Positions 7,896 through 17,307 of a DNA stretch of 47,413 nucleotides are shown in pieces; position 1 is the first letter of the stretch, and each line of letters opens with the position of its first letter. The stretch is from DAINRZ01 sp964634885 (GTDB lineage Bacteria; Bacteroidota; Ignavibacteria; Kapaibacteriales; UBA2268). The notes under the pieces are model-generated. The model was not told the origin of the DNA. It worked only from the letters and a program-made list of their open reading frames with translations, and ran no database searches. Made by a program: the position numbers and the translations under genes. The stretch covers positions 1 through 47,413 of the forward strand of contig CAZWLN010000033.1 in NCBI GenBank assembly GCA_964634885.1, written 5' to 3'.

Positions 7896-8543
7896 ATGAG
7901 AAAACAATTGTTTGCATCAAGTACAATAGCATTCATTATTTTTTTCGTCCTGTCCTCTGCCGGCAATTCCCAATGGCTGCCAGAATTTGAGCCGGGGAAA
8001 TTCCTGAATGATTCGGTCAATTATGAAGATTCGGTCATCAGCAAACATGCTTTGCACAAGCACCCTTTTCCGCTGGGTATTTACGGCGTTGAAGCGGGTA
8101 ATGCCAGCGAAAGAACAGCAGTGAACTCATTGGGTCAGGGCACTTTTGACAGAGAAGGAGGACATGGCGGTTCACGATTCTATTCCATACCCTCGGAAAA
8201 AGTACAGTTTTGTTTCTATATCGGTGTGGACCACGTAATTGAAGGAGTATCGGTAACTTCAGTCGAATATCCTTTCGAGGAACTGAATTCGAAAACTCCG
8301 GTAGAAATTGAACTGCCACAAACAATTCAGAAGAAAATCACCGGAGATATATGGCTGAACGACAACAGCCAAAAGGTCATCGACCGTTTTGGTGTCCCAA
8401 ACCGCGAAGAGCTCACAGGGGACTTACTAATCCTGGAGTACAATGACGACGAACGTACCTGGGAAGAAGTATTTACATATGAAGCTGAATTCACATTTAA
8501 AAATGACAGGTTGATACGTATAACCATTTACAACGGGGAGTAA
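7896..8543 (+). CDS. Hypothetical exported protein
   Basis: 215 residues starting at ATG 7896 behind an AGG-ATTGAGG purine stretch. A signal peptide is clear (residues 1 to about 25, IAFIIFFVLSSAGNSQ). The C-terminal 80 residues, with DNSQKVIDRFGVPNRE and LLILEYNDDE, resemble the small BamE/SmpA-like beta-rich repeats, in which a conserved Gly-x-Pro follows a short helix, but I would not assign the family. It is probably periplasmic. It starts 54 bp after the acyltransferase and may be cotranscribed. Confidence 0.65.
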   Translation: MRKQLFASSTIAFIIFFVLSSAGNSQWLPEFEPGKFLNDSVNYEDSVISKHALHKHPFPLGIYGVEAGNASERTAVNSLGQGTFDREGGHGGSRFYSIPSEKVQFCFYIGVDHVIEGVSVTSVEYPFEELNSKTPVEIELPQTIQKKITGDIWLNDNSQKVIDRFGVPNREELTGDLLILEYNDDERTWEEVFTYEAEFTFKNDRLIRITIYNGE

Positions 8544-8772
8544 GCACACCCGGTCATTTTCCGGTACACATATTAATATATCTTTTTCTGCCGGTAGTCA
8601 ATTACACACCAGGCTGTCCCGTAATTGTCCGAATTTCTTTCAAATAAAGCGGCACATATTTCCCAATCCTTAATAATAGCCTTTAGAAAAGCAGCTTGGC
8701 CAGTTCCATATTTGGCATAAATATTGATTAAAGTACGGCAGTGTTTTGTTTAAAGTTATTGAGGTTGAGATA

Positions 8773-8991
8773 ATGCCTGATTACAGGAGGATGCACTTTC
8801 AGAAAAAATTTCTGCAGGCAATTGCAGAAGGAATAAATACGAGCATGAATCCGGGGGACGAAACAATGCGCGTTTACAACGAATGCCTTGTGGAGAACGA
8901 CCTGAAAAAGTGGTGGCGCCACCTTAACAAACTGGAGCTGGAAAAGCAGGACAGCAGAGAAAGAATGATGAGGGGATTGATTGCAAATTAA
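8773..8991 (+). CDS. Small hypothetical protein
   Basis: 72 residues. ATG 8773 has GAGGTTGAG just upstream and is preferred to TTG 8746. The product is hydrophilic and mostly helical, with basic and tryptophan-rich patches (DLKKWWRHLNKLEL) and no signal peptide or membrane segment. No family recognised. A strong rho-independent terminator follows at about 9068, which supports a real transcription unit. Confidence 0.5.
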   Translation: MPDYRRMHFQKKFLQAIAEGINTSMNPGDETMRVYNECLVENDLKKWWRHLNKLELEKQDSRERMMRGLIAN

Positions 8992-9067
8992 AGTTTTTAA
9001 AATACTTACCGAATATTTACTTCAGAGGATAATGCATAGATAGATGAAGAGTTTCTTCATGACAAGC

Positions 9068-9101
9068 TCAAGAAGCTGTTTAACGACAGCTTCTTTTTTT
9101 T
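9068..9101 (+). terminator. Rho-independent terminator
   Basis: GAAGCTGT-TTAACG-ACAGCTTC hairpin followed by nine T, downstream of the small gene at 8773. Confidence 0.85.
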
Positions 9102-9441
9102 TGGTTCTTCGCAATTTGTAGTGGGTAAGAAGAAATTGAAAGATAAATCTCATACTTTGAAGCCACCCCATCCCAGCCTTCCCCAAGGGGAAGGAGAAAG
9201 AAAACCGGCAATTCTGCTTTTCAATTCTCTTTCTTTATAAACTTTATGAACTTGACGAACTTGATAAACTTAACTACCCCATCCCGGCCTTCCCCAAGGG
9301 GAAGGAGAAAGAATGGGAACTCTTGAAGTCCTCCCTATGGTGAGGATTTAAATGTAGTAGTGGAAAACGAGCGTCCGATTTTCTCATCCGAAACACTGGA
9401 AAGCCGCAATGGTAGAGACGCAAGGCCTTGCGTCTCAAAAA
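9099..9441. repeat. Composite intergenic repeat, copy 2
   Basis: Modules in order: a leader with TTCTTCGC...TAGTGGGTAAG (9102-9130); CCACCCCATCCCAGCCTTCC plus AAGGGGAAGGAGAAAG (about 9162-9203); a 9-bp-period array of AACTTGACG-like units (9240-9271); a second CCCCATCCCGGCC module (9276-9314); TCTTGAAGTCCTCCC...GAGGATTTA (about 9322-9350); and GGAAAGCCGCA followed by the palindrome at 9415-9436. The same order recurs at 34776-35440. A frame on the minus strand crossing it is repeat-derived. Confidence 0.75.
9415..9436. repeat. Perfect 22-bp palindrome
   Basis: The half-site GAGACGCAAGG is followed directly by its exact reverse complement. The 16-bp core ACGCAAGGCCTTGCGT recurs at 35400-35415 in the same context (after GGAAAGCCGCA). 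Confidence 0.9.
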
Positions 9442-9705
9442 TATAATTCAATAATACGGCTTCTTTACCACCATCTTGAGTTATATAATTATTTTTCCCA
9501 TTATGAATAGCGAAGATCCCTTTTTTATTTACGGGACTCATTGCCTGTAGCCATAGTACCTGTCAATTACTAAGCTTTTGAGAATTTCACTGTTAACTGT
9601 AAAAATATTTTTTTTGGAAAATGAAATAGATTTTTTTCCGTTAAAGGAATATTAGCTAATTTGTAATTTTTTACTTATTTATTGGTATTATTGAAACGGC
9701 AGAAT

Positions 9706-10098
9706 ATGGGATTCGGAAAGAAGAAGAAGAAACACGATCATTTGGATATGAACTATCTCGACCTGACACCGGTGCGGATATATCAACATGTCGAGAAACC
9801 GGACGGATTGATCGATGTGCTTGTTCCAAAGTTCAAGAACAAACTGATGGTCAGGCTGACCACACGTGTAAAGAACCCGTATATCAAGGCCAACCTCGAC
9901 GCTTTCGGGACAGAAACATGGCTGCAGATGGACGGCAACAACACTGTTGCCCGGATTGCCGGTAAACTGACAGAGAAATTCGGGGAAGAGATTCAGCCGG
10001 TAAACGACAGACTGACGAAATTTCTTACTCAATTATATACTTATGGATTTATTTCTTTTAACGAATTGAAAGGCGATGATAATGGGAAAAAGTCTTAG
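9706..10098 (+). CDS. PqqD-family-like protein
   Basis: 130 residues from ATG 9706 (the upstream TTG 9682 is less likely). A lysine-rich N-terminus (GKKKKKHDH) precedes a ~90-residue domain with the look of the PqqD fold: RLTTRVKNPYIKANLDAFG, then ETWLQMDGNNTVARIAGKL and LYTYGFISF at the end. PqqD-type domains bind and present peptides to modifying enzymes, but many free-standing members occur in other settings. The 3' end overlaps the pepD start by 17 bp, so the two are translationally coupled, suggesting a common role in peptide handling. No radical-SAM partner lies nearby. Confidence 0.6.
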   Translation: MGFGKKKKKHDHLDMNYLDLTPVRIYQHVEKPDGLIDVLVPKFKNKLMVRLTTRVKNPYIKANLDAFGTETWLQMDGNNTVARIAGKLTEKFGEEIQPVNDRLTKFLTQLYTYGFISFNELKGDDNGKKS

Positions 10099-11542
10099 CG
10101 GTATTGAACCACAAATAGTATGGGATTATTTCGAAGAATTGTGCCAGCACCCCAGGCCGTCCAAAAACGAAGTAAAGGTAATCGAATGGCTCAAAAGCTG
10201 GGCTGCTCAGAATAATTACGAAACACAGTCGGACAAGACCGGCAACCTGATAATCAGGAAACCTGCCACTCCCGGCATGGAAAACCGTAAACCCATATGC
10301 ATACAGGGACATGTGGACATGGTTTGTGAAAAGAACAGGGACGTCGAATTCGATTTCGACAACGACCCCATCCAGCCCTATATCGACGGGGACTGGGTTA
10401 AAGCACGCGGCACTACTCTCGGCGCCGACAACGGCATCGGCATAGCCATGGGACTGGCACTGATGAGTGACCCGACCGTCAAGCATCCGCCACTGGAAAT
10501 ACTCTGTACATTAGACGAAGAAACCGGCCTTACCGGCGCTATTACCCTTGGAACAGATATGCTGAAATGCGAAATCCTCATCAACCTCGATTCGGAAGAA
10601 GACGGACACTTCACCATCGGCTGCGCCGGCGGCATCAACACTTCCGCTTCCTATAAATACGAGGCTGACACAGTACCGGCTGACAGCGTAGCTTACGAAG
10701 TTGCTATCAAAGGCGGACGCGGCGGCCATTCGGGCATCGAGATACACGACGGCAGGGCTAACGCCGCCAAATTCCTTGCCAGGCTCATCTTCAGCCTCCA
10801 GAAGAAATTTGACGCCAGGCTCTCCAGCTTCGACAGCGGCAACAAACACAACGCCATCCCGAGGGAAGGTTTCGCCGTAGTAACTGTTCCTGCCTCACAG
10901 GAAAAAGATTTTGTCGCCTTCATCGGCGAATTCGACAAAACCATCAGGAATGAATACCGTACAAAGGAACCTGAACTGACAGCCCTCTGTACAAAAACAA
11001 CCATCCCTGCCAGGGTTATGACAAAAGAATTCCAGCGCAGGCTGATCTATTCGTTCCGCGCAATGCCTCACGGCGTATCCCGCATGAGCCCCGACATAAA
11101 AGGCTTAGTGCAGACTTCATCCAACTTCGCAGTAATACAGACTCTCGCAAACGAGGTTACTGTCCTTACCAGCCAGAGAAGCTCCGTCGAGAGCGAAAAG
11201 ATAAATATTGCCGAGAGAGTTACAGCTGTACTCGAGCTTGGTGGCGCCGAAGCAAAGATGGGCGACGGCTATCCTGCATGGGAGCCCAACATGGACTCAC
11301 CCATCCTGAAATCTGCCGTTGAGATATACGAAAAAATGTACGGGAAGAAACCCGTCATCGAAGCAATTCACGCCGGGCTGGAATGCGGCCTCATCGGTGA
11401 GAAATATCCGGGAATGGATATGCTCTCATTCGGCCCCAATCTTGAAGAGGTACACACTCCGAACGAGAAGATACAGATCTCGTCAACGCAAAGGACATGG
11501 AACCTGTTGAAGGAAATCGTCCTCAACATACCCGCAAAATAA
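10082..11542 (+). CDS. pepD: Aminoacyl-histidine dipeptidase (M20 family)
   Basis: 486 residues, the usual length for PepD. Metal-binding residues of the M20 family are in place: His77 in IQGHVDM, Asp116 in TLGADNG, the catalytic pair Glu146-Glu147 in LDEETGL, Asp170 in INLDSEEDG, and a histidine near the end in AIHAGLECG. PepD cleaves Xaa-His and other dipeptides in the cytoplasm with two zinc or cobalt ions. ATG 10082 is preferred to ATG 10076. It overlaps the PqqD-like gene and ends just before a rho-independent terminator, so the two form a short operon. Confidence 0.93.
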   Translation: MGKSLSGIEPQIVWDYFEELCQHPRPSKNEVKVIEWLKSWAAQNNYETQSDKTGNLIIRKPATPGMENRKPICIQGHVDMVCEKNRDVEFDFDNDPIQPYIDGDWVKARGTTLGADNGIGIAMGLALMSDPTVKHPPLEILCTLDEETGLTGAITLGTDMLKCEILINLDSEEDGHFTIGCAGGINTSASYKYEADTVPADSVAYEVAIKGGRGGHSGIEIHDGRANAAKFLARLIFSLQKKFDARLSSFDSGNKHNAIPREGFAVVTVPASQEKDFVAFIGEFDKTIRNEYRTKEPELTALCTKTTIPARVMTKEFQRRLIYSFRAMPHGVSRMSPDIKGLVQTSSNFAVIQTLANEVTVLTSQRSSVESEKINIAERVTAVLELGGAEAKMGDGYPAWEPNMDSPILKSAVEIYEKMYGKKPVIEAIHAGLECGLIGEKYPGMDMLSFGPNLEEVHTPNEKIQISSTQRTWNLLKEIVLNIPAK

Positions 11543-11572
11543 TTACTTCAGCTTATATCGAATTGAAAAACG

Positions 11573-11599
11573 GGCGGTCTTCGGATCGCCTTTTTTTTT
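11573..11599 (+). terminator. Rho-independent terminator after pepD
   Basis: GGCGGTC-TTCG-GATCGCC hairpin with a UUCG tetraloop, followed by nine T. Confidence 0.9.
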
Positions 11600-11762
11600 C
11601 GCTTCTCAGCTGTTTGCTGAAGTTAAGAACAAGATTTTTTTTCAAATAATACAATTCTTGATTATTTTAGTCGTGTAATTCTGTAACGGCACTGAATGAA
11701 GAAATGAAATTGAGAGATAAAGCTCATCTTTAATTAACTGAACAGGATGAGTGCGAAGAAGA

Positions 11763-11789
11763 GGGGTCCGGAATCCGGACCCCTTTATT
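11763..11789. terminator. Strong palindromic hairpin, possible terminator
   Basis: GGGGTCCGG-AAT-CCGGACCCC, nine perfect base pairs, followed by TTTATTAT. No gene is attached to it, so its role is uncertain. Confidence 0.6.
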
Positions 11790-12000
11790 ATATATACCGG
11801 GACGGCAATCCTTCCGGCTTTAACCTGCCTTCGGGGAACTCCGGCACAGAATCACCATAATTGTCATCTATCTTTCAACGGCTGCTGCAAATTAAATCTG
11901 GTTCTTCATCAATTATGGTGGGTATAATATTGTAAATATTACAATATTTCTAAGATATTCTGAAAATGACTTATTAAAGATATAGATATAACAAGTATTT

Positions 12001-12094
12001 ACACACCCCCCAACCCACTCTTGGTAGAGGGGGAGCGTAACAGGTCTTAACCCCTCTAATAAGAGGGGTGGCTGCGGCAGCAGCCGGGGTGTGT
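12001..12094. repeat. MITE-like element with perfect 9-bp terminal inverted repeats
   Basis: ACACACCCC at 12001-12009 pairs with GGGGTGTGT at 12086-12094. Inside are two more perfect hairpins: CCCCTCT/AGAGGGG (12051-12068) and GGCTGC/GCAGCC (12069-12084). No coding potential. Confidence 0.65.
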
Positions 12095-12261
12095 CAATGA
12101 GATTAGAAAATATGTATTTGGTTTTCTTCATTATTTACCCACTACAAATAGAGATGAGCCTTAATTCTTAAAAAATGTTTCCATATAAAAAATAATTTGT
12201 ATATATAGGGGAAAAATTAAAATCATATTCGTAATAGAGATGTAAGTAAATAGAAAATAAT

Positions 12262-12924
12262 ATGATTGATGTAAACAAAAAAATAGAGAAAAAAGGCAGG
12301 AAGAAGCTCCTGAAAATCGACGAAGCCGAACAGAACCGGCTCATGTCAACAATAGCCTCCTGCGAAAACTTCAGCGAAGCCGAAGTATATTTCAACAGGC
12401 TCTACGACAGCATGGCATACCCCATCTGGACCAGCCTCTCGAAGAAATATATACCTCCGCTCAGCCACGACGACCTGAAGGACATTTTCCAGGAAGCATG
12501 GATAAAGATACTTGAGATCAGGCGTAAGTATGACGGCAAAAGCAACGTTTACAACTGGATATACATCATCAAAAGAAATATGATATTGGACAAGATCAGG
12601 AAAATGGGCAGGAGAGCCGAACTCAGCATCGACGACGAATACGGCGACGAAGGAGACAGCGGCCCCCTTTTACAACTTGCGGAACAGGACTTGAACGTCG
12701 AGGAACAGATCATCGAAAGCGAAACAGCAATACTCATCAAACAGGCAATGGATTCCATCGAAGATGAAATGGACAAGGAAATAATCAGGCGCAGGATCAT
12801 CCTGGGACAGAAATTCGAGATCATATCGAAAGAATTGGGAATACCTCAGACAACAGTATTCAAAAAAGTTAAAAAAGTATTAAATTACTTAAAACCCAAA
12901 GTAGAAGAAATATTATATTCATAA
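12262..12924 (+). CDS. ECF-type RNA polymerase sigma factor
   Basis: 220 residues. Region 2 spans roughly residues 50-118, with DLKDIFQEAWIKILEIRRKY and the -10-recognition helix NWIYIIKRNMILDKIRK. An acidic linker (DDEYGDEGDSG) joins it to region 4 at about residues 160-215, whose helix-turn-helix is FEIISKELGIPQTTVFKKVK. The extended N-terminus (about 45 residues) is longer than in most ECF factors. It is followed after 17 bp by a one-pass membrane protein that may be its anti-sigma factor, and then by two large envelope proteins, so it probably drives this envelope locus. Codons are GC-rich inside the gene but AT-rich at the edges. Confidence 0.9.
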   Translation: MIDVNKKIEKKGRKKLLKIDEAEQNRLMSTIASCENFSEAEVYFNRLYDSMAYPIWTSLSKKYIPPLSHDDLKDIFQEAWIKILEIRRKYDGKSNVYNWIYIIKRNMILDKIRKMGRRAELSIDDEYGDEGDSGPLLQLAEQDLNVEEQIIESETAILIKQAMDSIEDEMDKEIIRRRIILGQKFEIISKELGIPQTTVFKKVKKVLNYLKPKVEEILYS

Positions 12925-12941
12925 AAATCGTTATTAATACT

Positions 12942-13817
12942 ATGGAAAAAGATATTAAATACCAATTAGGACCGGAAGAGGAAAAATTCCTCGACGAAGT
13001 GTCTGCAGTGTTCGAACCACAGCGGGAGAGGTTCCTGATCAGGGAAGCGGTAAGAAAGAAGATTGCCGCTACGGACTTCAGCCTGCTGGAATTCAAAAGG
13101 CACGGCACCCTGCTTACGTGGAAGTATCTTTTCGTTGTGCTCTCCATCATTGGTTTGAGCGTTGGTTCATGGTATGTGTTCGGACCTGAAGACGAGGCTG
13201 CCACCGGCGCAGGCCAAACTGCGTTTGTACCGGCTGCGGGGCACAGCGCCGCTGAAAACAGCAGCCCGACAGACGCCTACATTGACAGGACTACCGCCAA
13301 TCCTTCTGCAAACGACCTTGTAAACCTGGATGGCAAAGCCACAGGCAACAGGGAAACGACAGCAGAAAAGACTGTCGGGCAGGCAAGTGCGGGACAGGAG
13401 CGCAAGCTAAAGGTAATGACCAGGAAACTCCCTTTCAACAGGGTGGTGAAAAGCGAGAAAACAGAACACAGCACTTCTATGAACCTGCCTGAGGGAATGG
13501 CCCTCGCAACCGTAAAGCAGAAGCTCGACGCCATCTACGACAAGCTCGGCATGAAATACCGGGACATGTCCGACGACGCAAACGAGCTGAACCTGCAATC
13601 CCTGCCCGTCAAAGGCTTCTATTCCAGGATCGACAGCAAGCCCGTGGAGTTTTACATCGAATTCCGCCTTTCGGCAGACAATCCGTCAAAGCTGCTGATT
13701 AAACTGGTATTCTCATACACCGGCGGCAGCGACGCACTGAACAGCGGCAATGATGCGGACATGGAAAGTATTTTCTATGATAAACTCAAAAGAGAATTGA
13801 TGATTATGTTCACTTAG
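12942..13817 (+). CDS. One-pass membrane protein, possible anti-sigma factor
   Basis: 291 residues. Residues 1 to about 60 are charged and helical (cytoplasmic), a membrane helix follows at about 62-81 (YLFVVLSIIGLSVGSWYVFG), then a Ala/Thr/Ser-rich linker of about 90 residues, and a C-terminal domain of about 110 residues with alternating strands (VEFYIEFRLSADNPSKLL). This cytoplasm-helix-periplasm layout directly after an ECF sigma gene is that of an anti-sigma factor, but no zinc-binding HxxxCxxC motif is present. The assignment is by position and topology. It ends with TAG four bases before the next start. Confidence 0.6.
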   Translation: MEKDIKYQLGPEEEKFLDEVSAVFEPQRERFLIREAVRKKIAATDFSLLEFKRHGTLLTWKYLFVVLSIIGLSVGSWYVFGPEDEAATGAGQTAFVPAAGHSAAENSSPTDAYIDRTTANPSANDLVNLDGKATGNRETTAEKTVGQASAGQERKLKVMTRKLPFNRVVKSEKTEHSTSMNLPEGMALATVKQKLDAIYDKLGMKYRDMSDDANELNLQSLPVKGFYSRIDSKPVEFYIEFRLSADNPSKLLIKLVFSYTGGSDALNSGNDADMESIFYDKLKRELMIMFT

Positions 13818-13821
13818 TGTG

Positions 13822-16800
13822 ATGAGCAACATGAAGAAACTGCTACTTCTATATATTTTAACAGTTCTTTCTTCAGTAGCTGTGTTCACCCAGGGCAACG
13901 GGCCCGGTTTCGACAGCGACTGGGGTTCATACTTCGGCGGAGACAATACTGACATAATTACCGACATGATTGTTGTCGGTAATTTTGCATATTATACAGG
14001 CTATACCAATTCCGAAAACGGCATTGCCTTCCCGGAAGGAGAGAAGAACAAAGGCTACGACGCCTTTGTCGCCAGGTTCGACATAAGCACCGGCAAAAAA
14101 GACTGGTGCAAATACTGGGGAACCGAGGGCGACGATTATGCCCAGGCAATCGACTACAACAAACAGCTTCAGCTCCTTGTAATTGCAGGTTATACGAAAA
14201 AAAATACAGGCGTACACGACATTGACGCTTTCACAACGTTCTTCAATCCTGTCAACGGCGAATCAAACAAGTCTGCTACCTTCGGCGGCAGCGGCTACGA
14301 CTATTTCTACGACGTGGTTTCCATCGGAAATGATGTAATCCTCGTCGGGAAAACTACCAGCAGCGACATTTTCACCACCGGGGAACAACTGTCAGGCCCC
14401 TCTGACGGGATGATGATAGTTTACAGCTATATTGAAAACAAAAAAAAATGGGGCAATTACTTCGGCGGCAGCGAAGATGATGCTGTCCTGTCCGTCGGGT
14501 ACAGCACCGGAAGCGGGCCGAACTCAGGCATATACATTGCGGGAACGACAAACAGCGACGGCCTTGCTGTCGGAAACAGCACCACCCACAAGGCAGGTAC
14601 AGATGTATTCATTGCAAAACTGACAGAAACCGGCAAGGGCATCACCTGGTGCCGCTATTTCGGGGACATGAAAGACGAAACGGTTACCAGCCTCGTACTG
14701 CCTTCAGGTACCACTGAGATCATCATTGCCGGGGCAACTGGCAGCGAGCTGAACATTGCTACCTCCGACGCTGCCCAACAGCAGATGAGAGGTGTTACCG
14801 ACGGTTATTACGCAATCCTGAACTCCTCCAACGGCAATACCTTAAGCTCTTCCTATATCGGCGGCAACAGGAGCGATACGGTAAATTCGGTCGTAGTTAC
14901 CCCGATGGGCATGATAATTTTCGGTACTACCGACAGCGATGAAGGCCTGTCCACCAAGGACGACGGACTAATGGGCCAGACCGACGTTTTCCTCTGCAAT
15001 ATCAGCAGCCTGAACAAAAAAGAGTGGTGCAGCTACTACGGCGGAAGCGGAAACGACTTTGCCGTCAGGGCAGCCTACGGTACCCAGGAATTGTTGGTTG
15101 CAGGCAATACTTACAGTGAAGACTTCGAAATGCCCCCGGGCGGCATTGAATTCCGATCTCCCTGCGACGGCTTCATCATCAGCCTCGACAAACAGGAAGA
15201 CCCGAAAGCGCTTACCTTCGAACTGGAAGGCAATTTCAGGAAATTATGCGCCGGAGAAACATACGTTGCCCGCTACACAAGTGAGGGATTGAAACCCAAC
15301 AGTGTTCTTAACATCGAACTGTCCGACAGCAGCGGCAAGTTCTCAAAACCGCTCCTGCTGGCTTCCATTGAGGTTCCATTACACAGCGGCACCAAAGAGT
15401 TCAAAATTCCCGATTACATCATTACCGGCAATTATATATTGCGTCTCAAGGAAAATTACCAGAACAACCACAAAGAGCTGAACGTCAGGATATTTTCAAA
15501 GCTTAAGCCTTCAATCGACGGCCCCGAAACAGTCTGCGACCTCCACGAAGCCGAATATACAGCCAGAGGTGATGCTTCCGAATACAGTTGGGAGGTCAGG
15601 GGAGGATCCATAATAAACGGGAGTAAAGCTAAGACTGTCGTCGTAAAGTGGGACCTGTCGATGGCTCTTCAGACCAAAGGACTGCTGAAGCTGAAGGTAT
15701 GGAACGATGCTGATTGCTCCGATACTGCTCCTGACTTTAATGTTCAAATCAAAAAAATTCCGGATGCTCCTTCTATAACAAAAATCGGCGACAGCCTTGT
15801 TTCGAGTTCCCTGGAGAACAACCAATGGTACGCAAACGGCAAGCTCCTTACTGGCGAGTCCGGACGTTCCGTCTTCCCGGCCTGGGACAACATATACACC
15901 GTTACCGTTATGGGCAACGGCTGCGAGTCAATGCCTTCGGAACCTTACAGTACGTACTTTGCCGGACTGCCTGACGCCGTCAATTTCGACAGTCTTTTCT
16001 GCGAAGAAAGCAACAGTAAAATTCTGTTAATACATAACATCGGTAAAACTGCCCTCCTGATTGACAAAATTGAAATCACCGGGGAAAACAGCACTGATTT
16101 CGTGGCTGGCGCTCTCTCAGATAAAGAAATAGATGTGGGCGGTACAGCAGCACAACAGATTACATTCCAGCCGGGCAGCGAAGGCGATAAAAAAGCCGAA
16201 GTACGAATCAGTTTCAAAGAAGGCAAACCTGACAAATCCGTTCCCCTTTCAGGCACCAAAGTAACCGCCGGCGTCCGTCTTTCCACCAATTCAATCGTGT
16301 TGAAAGACCTTGAGCCGGAACAATCGTATGACACTAAAGTAATACTTCACAATACCTCTCCTGTACCTGTAGAATGGCTGACAACCACCAGCAGCCCGCA
16401 GTACTTCGGGATTGTGTCGATTGCCCCCCCTGTAACTCCTGCCAACGACAGCTCTGTAATGCTGATCAGGTTCAAAGGCAGCGTCAGCGGCTCTGTAACC
16501 GGTACAATCGGAGTCGAGGCCAGGGCAGGGAACTGCTCCGTAAAAAACAATATCGCGATCAGCGCATCCATAAGCGAAAAGTACTTCTCTGTCGATGTCG
16601 ATTCTGTCGAAGCAAAATCCGGCGACATAGTATTAATTACACTAAAGATCAACAATCCCCAGGCTGCGGTTGAATGGGGAATCGACAGCATTGCAGGCAG
16701 CCTCAGATTCAACTCGACAATGCTTAAACCCCTGGGAGGCATCCCGGAAACTGTCGATGAGTCGAAACACATCAGGACTGTACCGGTAAAATTCAAGGTA

Positions 16801-17247
16801 AGAACCGACGGTAAGATACAGGATTCCTTTAAATTCAGGGTTGCCCTCGGCAACGACACGATGACGGCTATTGTCTTCGACTCTGTAAGTTCCAACCAAC
16901 CGGCAGTGAAAATAATGACGCGCAGCGGCCTGCTGAAACTGTCAGGCATTTGCAGCGAAGGCGGCCCACGCTTAGTCTATTTTGAGGATGAAATTTCCAT
17001 GGCTGTACAGTCAACCGTTGCCGGCAGCAATTTAATACTCGACCTGAATCTCCTGGAAAACGGCCTGACAAAGCTGCGTATCTACAACAGCAGCGGGTTC
17101 CTGGCCCAAACCGTAATAGATGATTATTTCTCAAAAGGCACATACAGGATTGAAATACCCACCGAAGGCCTCGGAAACGGAATGTATTTTGTGTCCCTCG
17201 AAACGCCTACTGCTTTTATCGCCAAACAAATTGTAATCGTAAAATAA
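13822..17247 (+). CDS. Large secreted protein: SBBP beta-propeller, choice-of-anchor-D-like domain, T9SS sorting domain
   Basis: About 1141 residues. Signal peptide: MKKLLLLYILTVLSSVAVFTQ. Residues about 30-470 contain seven or so repeats of the type WG(S/N)YFGG..D......V......AG.T.S, ending in DAFV-like strands, characteristic of SBBP/beta-propeller repeats. Two Ig-like segments follow (about 480-700). Residues about 720-815 (SKILLIHNIGKTALLIDKIE...ENSTDF) look like choice-of-anchor-D. The last ~70 residues (KLRIYNSSGFLAQTV...GNGMYFVSLET) form a type-A T9SS C-terminal signal. It is thus exported by Sec and then by T9SS to the cell surface. ATG 13822 or 13831 could start it; GTG 13819 is less likely. 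It lies between the membrane protein and the OmpA-like protein in one operon. Confidence 0.85.
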   Translation: MSNMKKLLLLYILTVLSSVAVFTQGNGPGFDSDWGSYFGGDNTDIITDMIVVGNFAYYTGYTNSENGIAFPEGEKNKGYDAFVARFDISTGKKDWCKYWGTEGDDYAQAIDYNKQLQLLVIAGYTKKNTGVHDIDAFTTFFNPVNGESNKSATFGGSGYDYFYDVVSIGNDVILVGKTTSSDIFTTGEQLSGPSDGMMIVYSYIENKKKWGNYFGGSEDDAVLSVGYSTGSGPNSGIYIAGTTNSDGLAVGNSTTHKAGTDVFIAKLTETGKGITWCRYFGDMKDETVTSLVLPSGTTEIIIAGATGSELNIATSDAAQQQMRGVTDGYYAILNSSNGNTLSSSYIGGNRSDTVNSVVVTPMGMIIFGTTDSDEGLSTKDDGLMGQTDVFLCNISSLNKKEWCSYYGGSGNDFAVRAAYGTQELLVAGNTYSEDFEMPPGGIEFRSPCDGFIISLDKQEDPKALTFELEGNFRKLCAGETYVARYTSEGLKPNSVLNIELSDSSGKFSKPLLLASIEVPLHSGTKEFKIPDYIITGNYILRLKENYQNNHKELNVRIFSKLKPSIDGPETVCDLHEAEYTARGDASEYSWEVRGGSIINGSKAKTVVVKWDLSMALQTKGLLKLKVWNDADCSDTAPDFNVQIKKIPDAPSITKIGDSLVSSSLENNQWYANGKLLTGESGRSVFPAWDNIYTVTVMGNGCESMPSEPYSTYFAGLPDAVNFDSLFCEESNSKILLIHNIGKTALLIDKIEITGENSTDFVAGALSDKEIDVGGTAAQQITFQPGSEGDKKAEVRISFKEGKPDKSVPLSGTKVTAGVRLSTNSIVLKDLEPEQSYDTKVILHNTSPVPVEWLTTTSSPQYFGIVSIAPPVTPANDSSVMLIRFKGSVSGSVTGTIGVEARAGNCSVKNNIAISASISEKYFSVDVDSVEAKSGDIVLITLKINNPQAAVEWGIDSIAGSLRFNSTMLKPLGGIPETVDESKHIRTVPVKFKVRTDGKIQDSFKFRVALGNDTMTAIVFDSVSSNQPAVKIMTRSGLLKLSGICSEGGPRLVYFEDEISMAVQSTVAGSNLILDLNLLENGLTKLRIYNSSGFLAQTVIDDYFSKGTYRIEIPTEGLGNGMYFVSLETPTAFIAKQIVIVK

Positions 17248-17307
17248 ATTGCATAAAATGCTTATATTCGTAAAATGCAATTTGTGTAATTGCTATGATG
17301 GATTTTA

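Larger units (their letters stand above)
8992..9705. other. Gene-free region with terminator and repeats
   Basis: It holds the terminator at 9068 and the composite repeat at 9099-9441. From 9441 to 9705 I see only AT-rich sequence that should contain the promoter of the PqqD-like gene, without a convincing -35/-10 pair. Confidence 0.5.
11543..12261. other. Gene-free region with two hairpins and a MITE-like element
   Basis: It contains the terminators at 11573 and 11763 and the inverted-repeat element at 12001-12094. An inverted copy of the repeat-leader segment (TTACCCACTACAAAT) occurs at about 12133-12148. The last 100 bp are AT-rich and should hold the sigma-factor promoter. Confidence 0.5.

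Noticed and set aside
9335..9541. 68-residue frame on the minus strand
   Set aside because: It crosses the repeat block and the 22-bp palindrome, has no ribosome-binding site and resembles no protein.
10058..11004. Several minus-strand frames inside pepD
   Set aside because: Shadow frames caused by the GC-rich third codon position of pepD.
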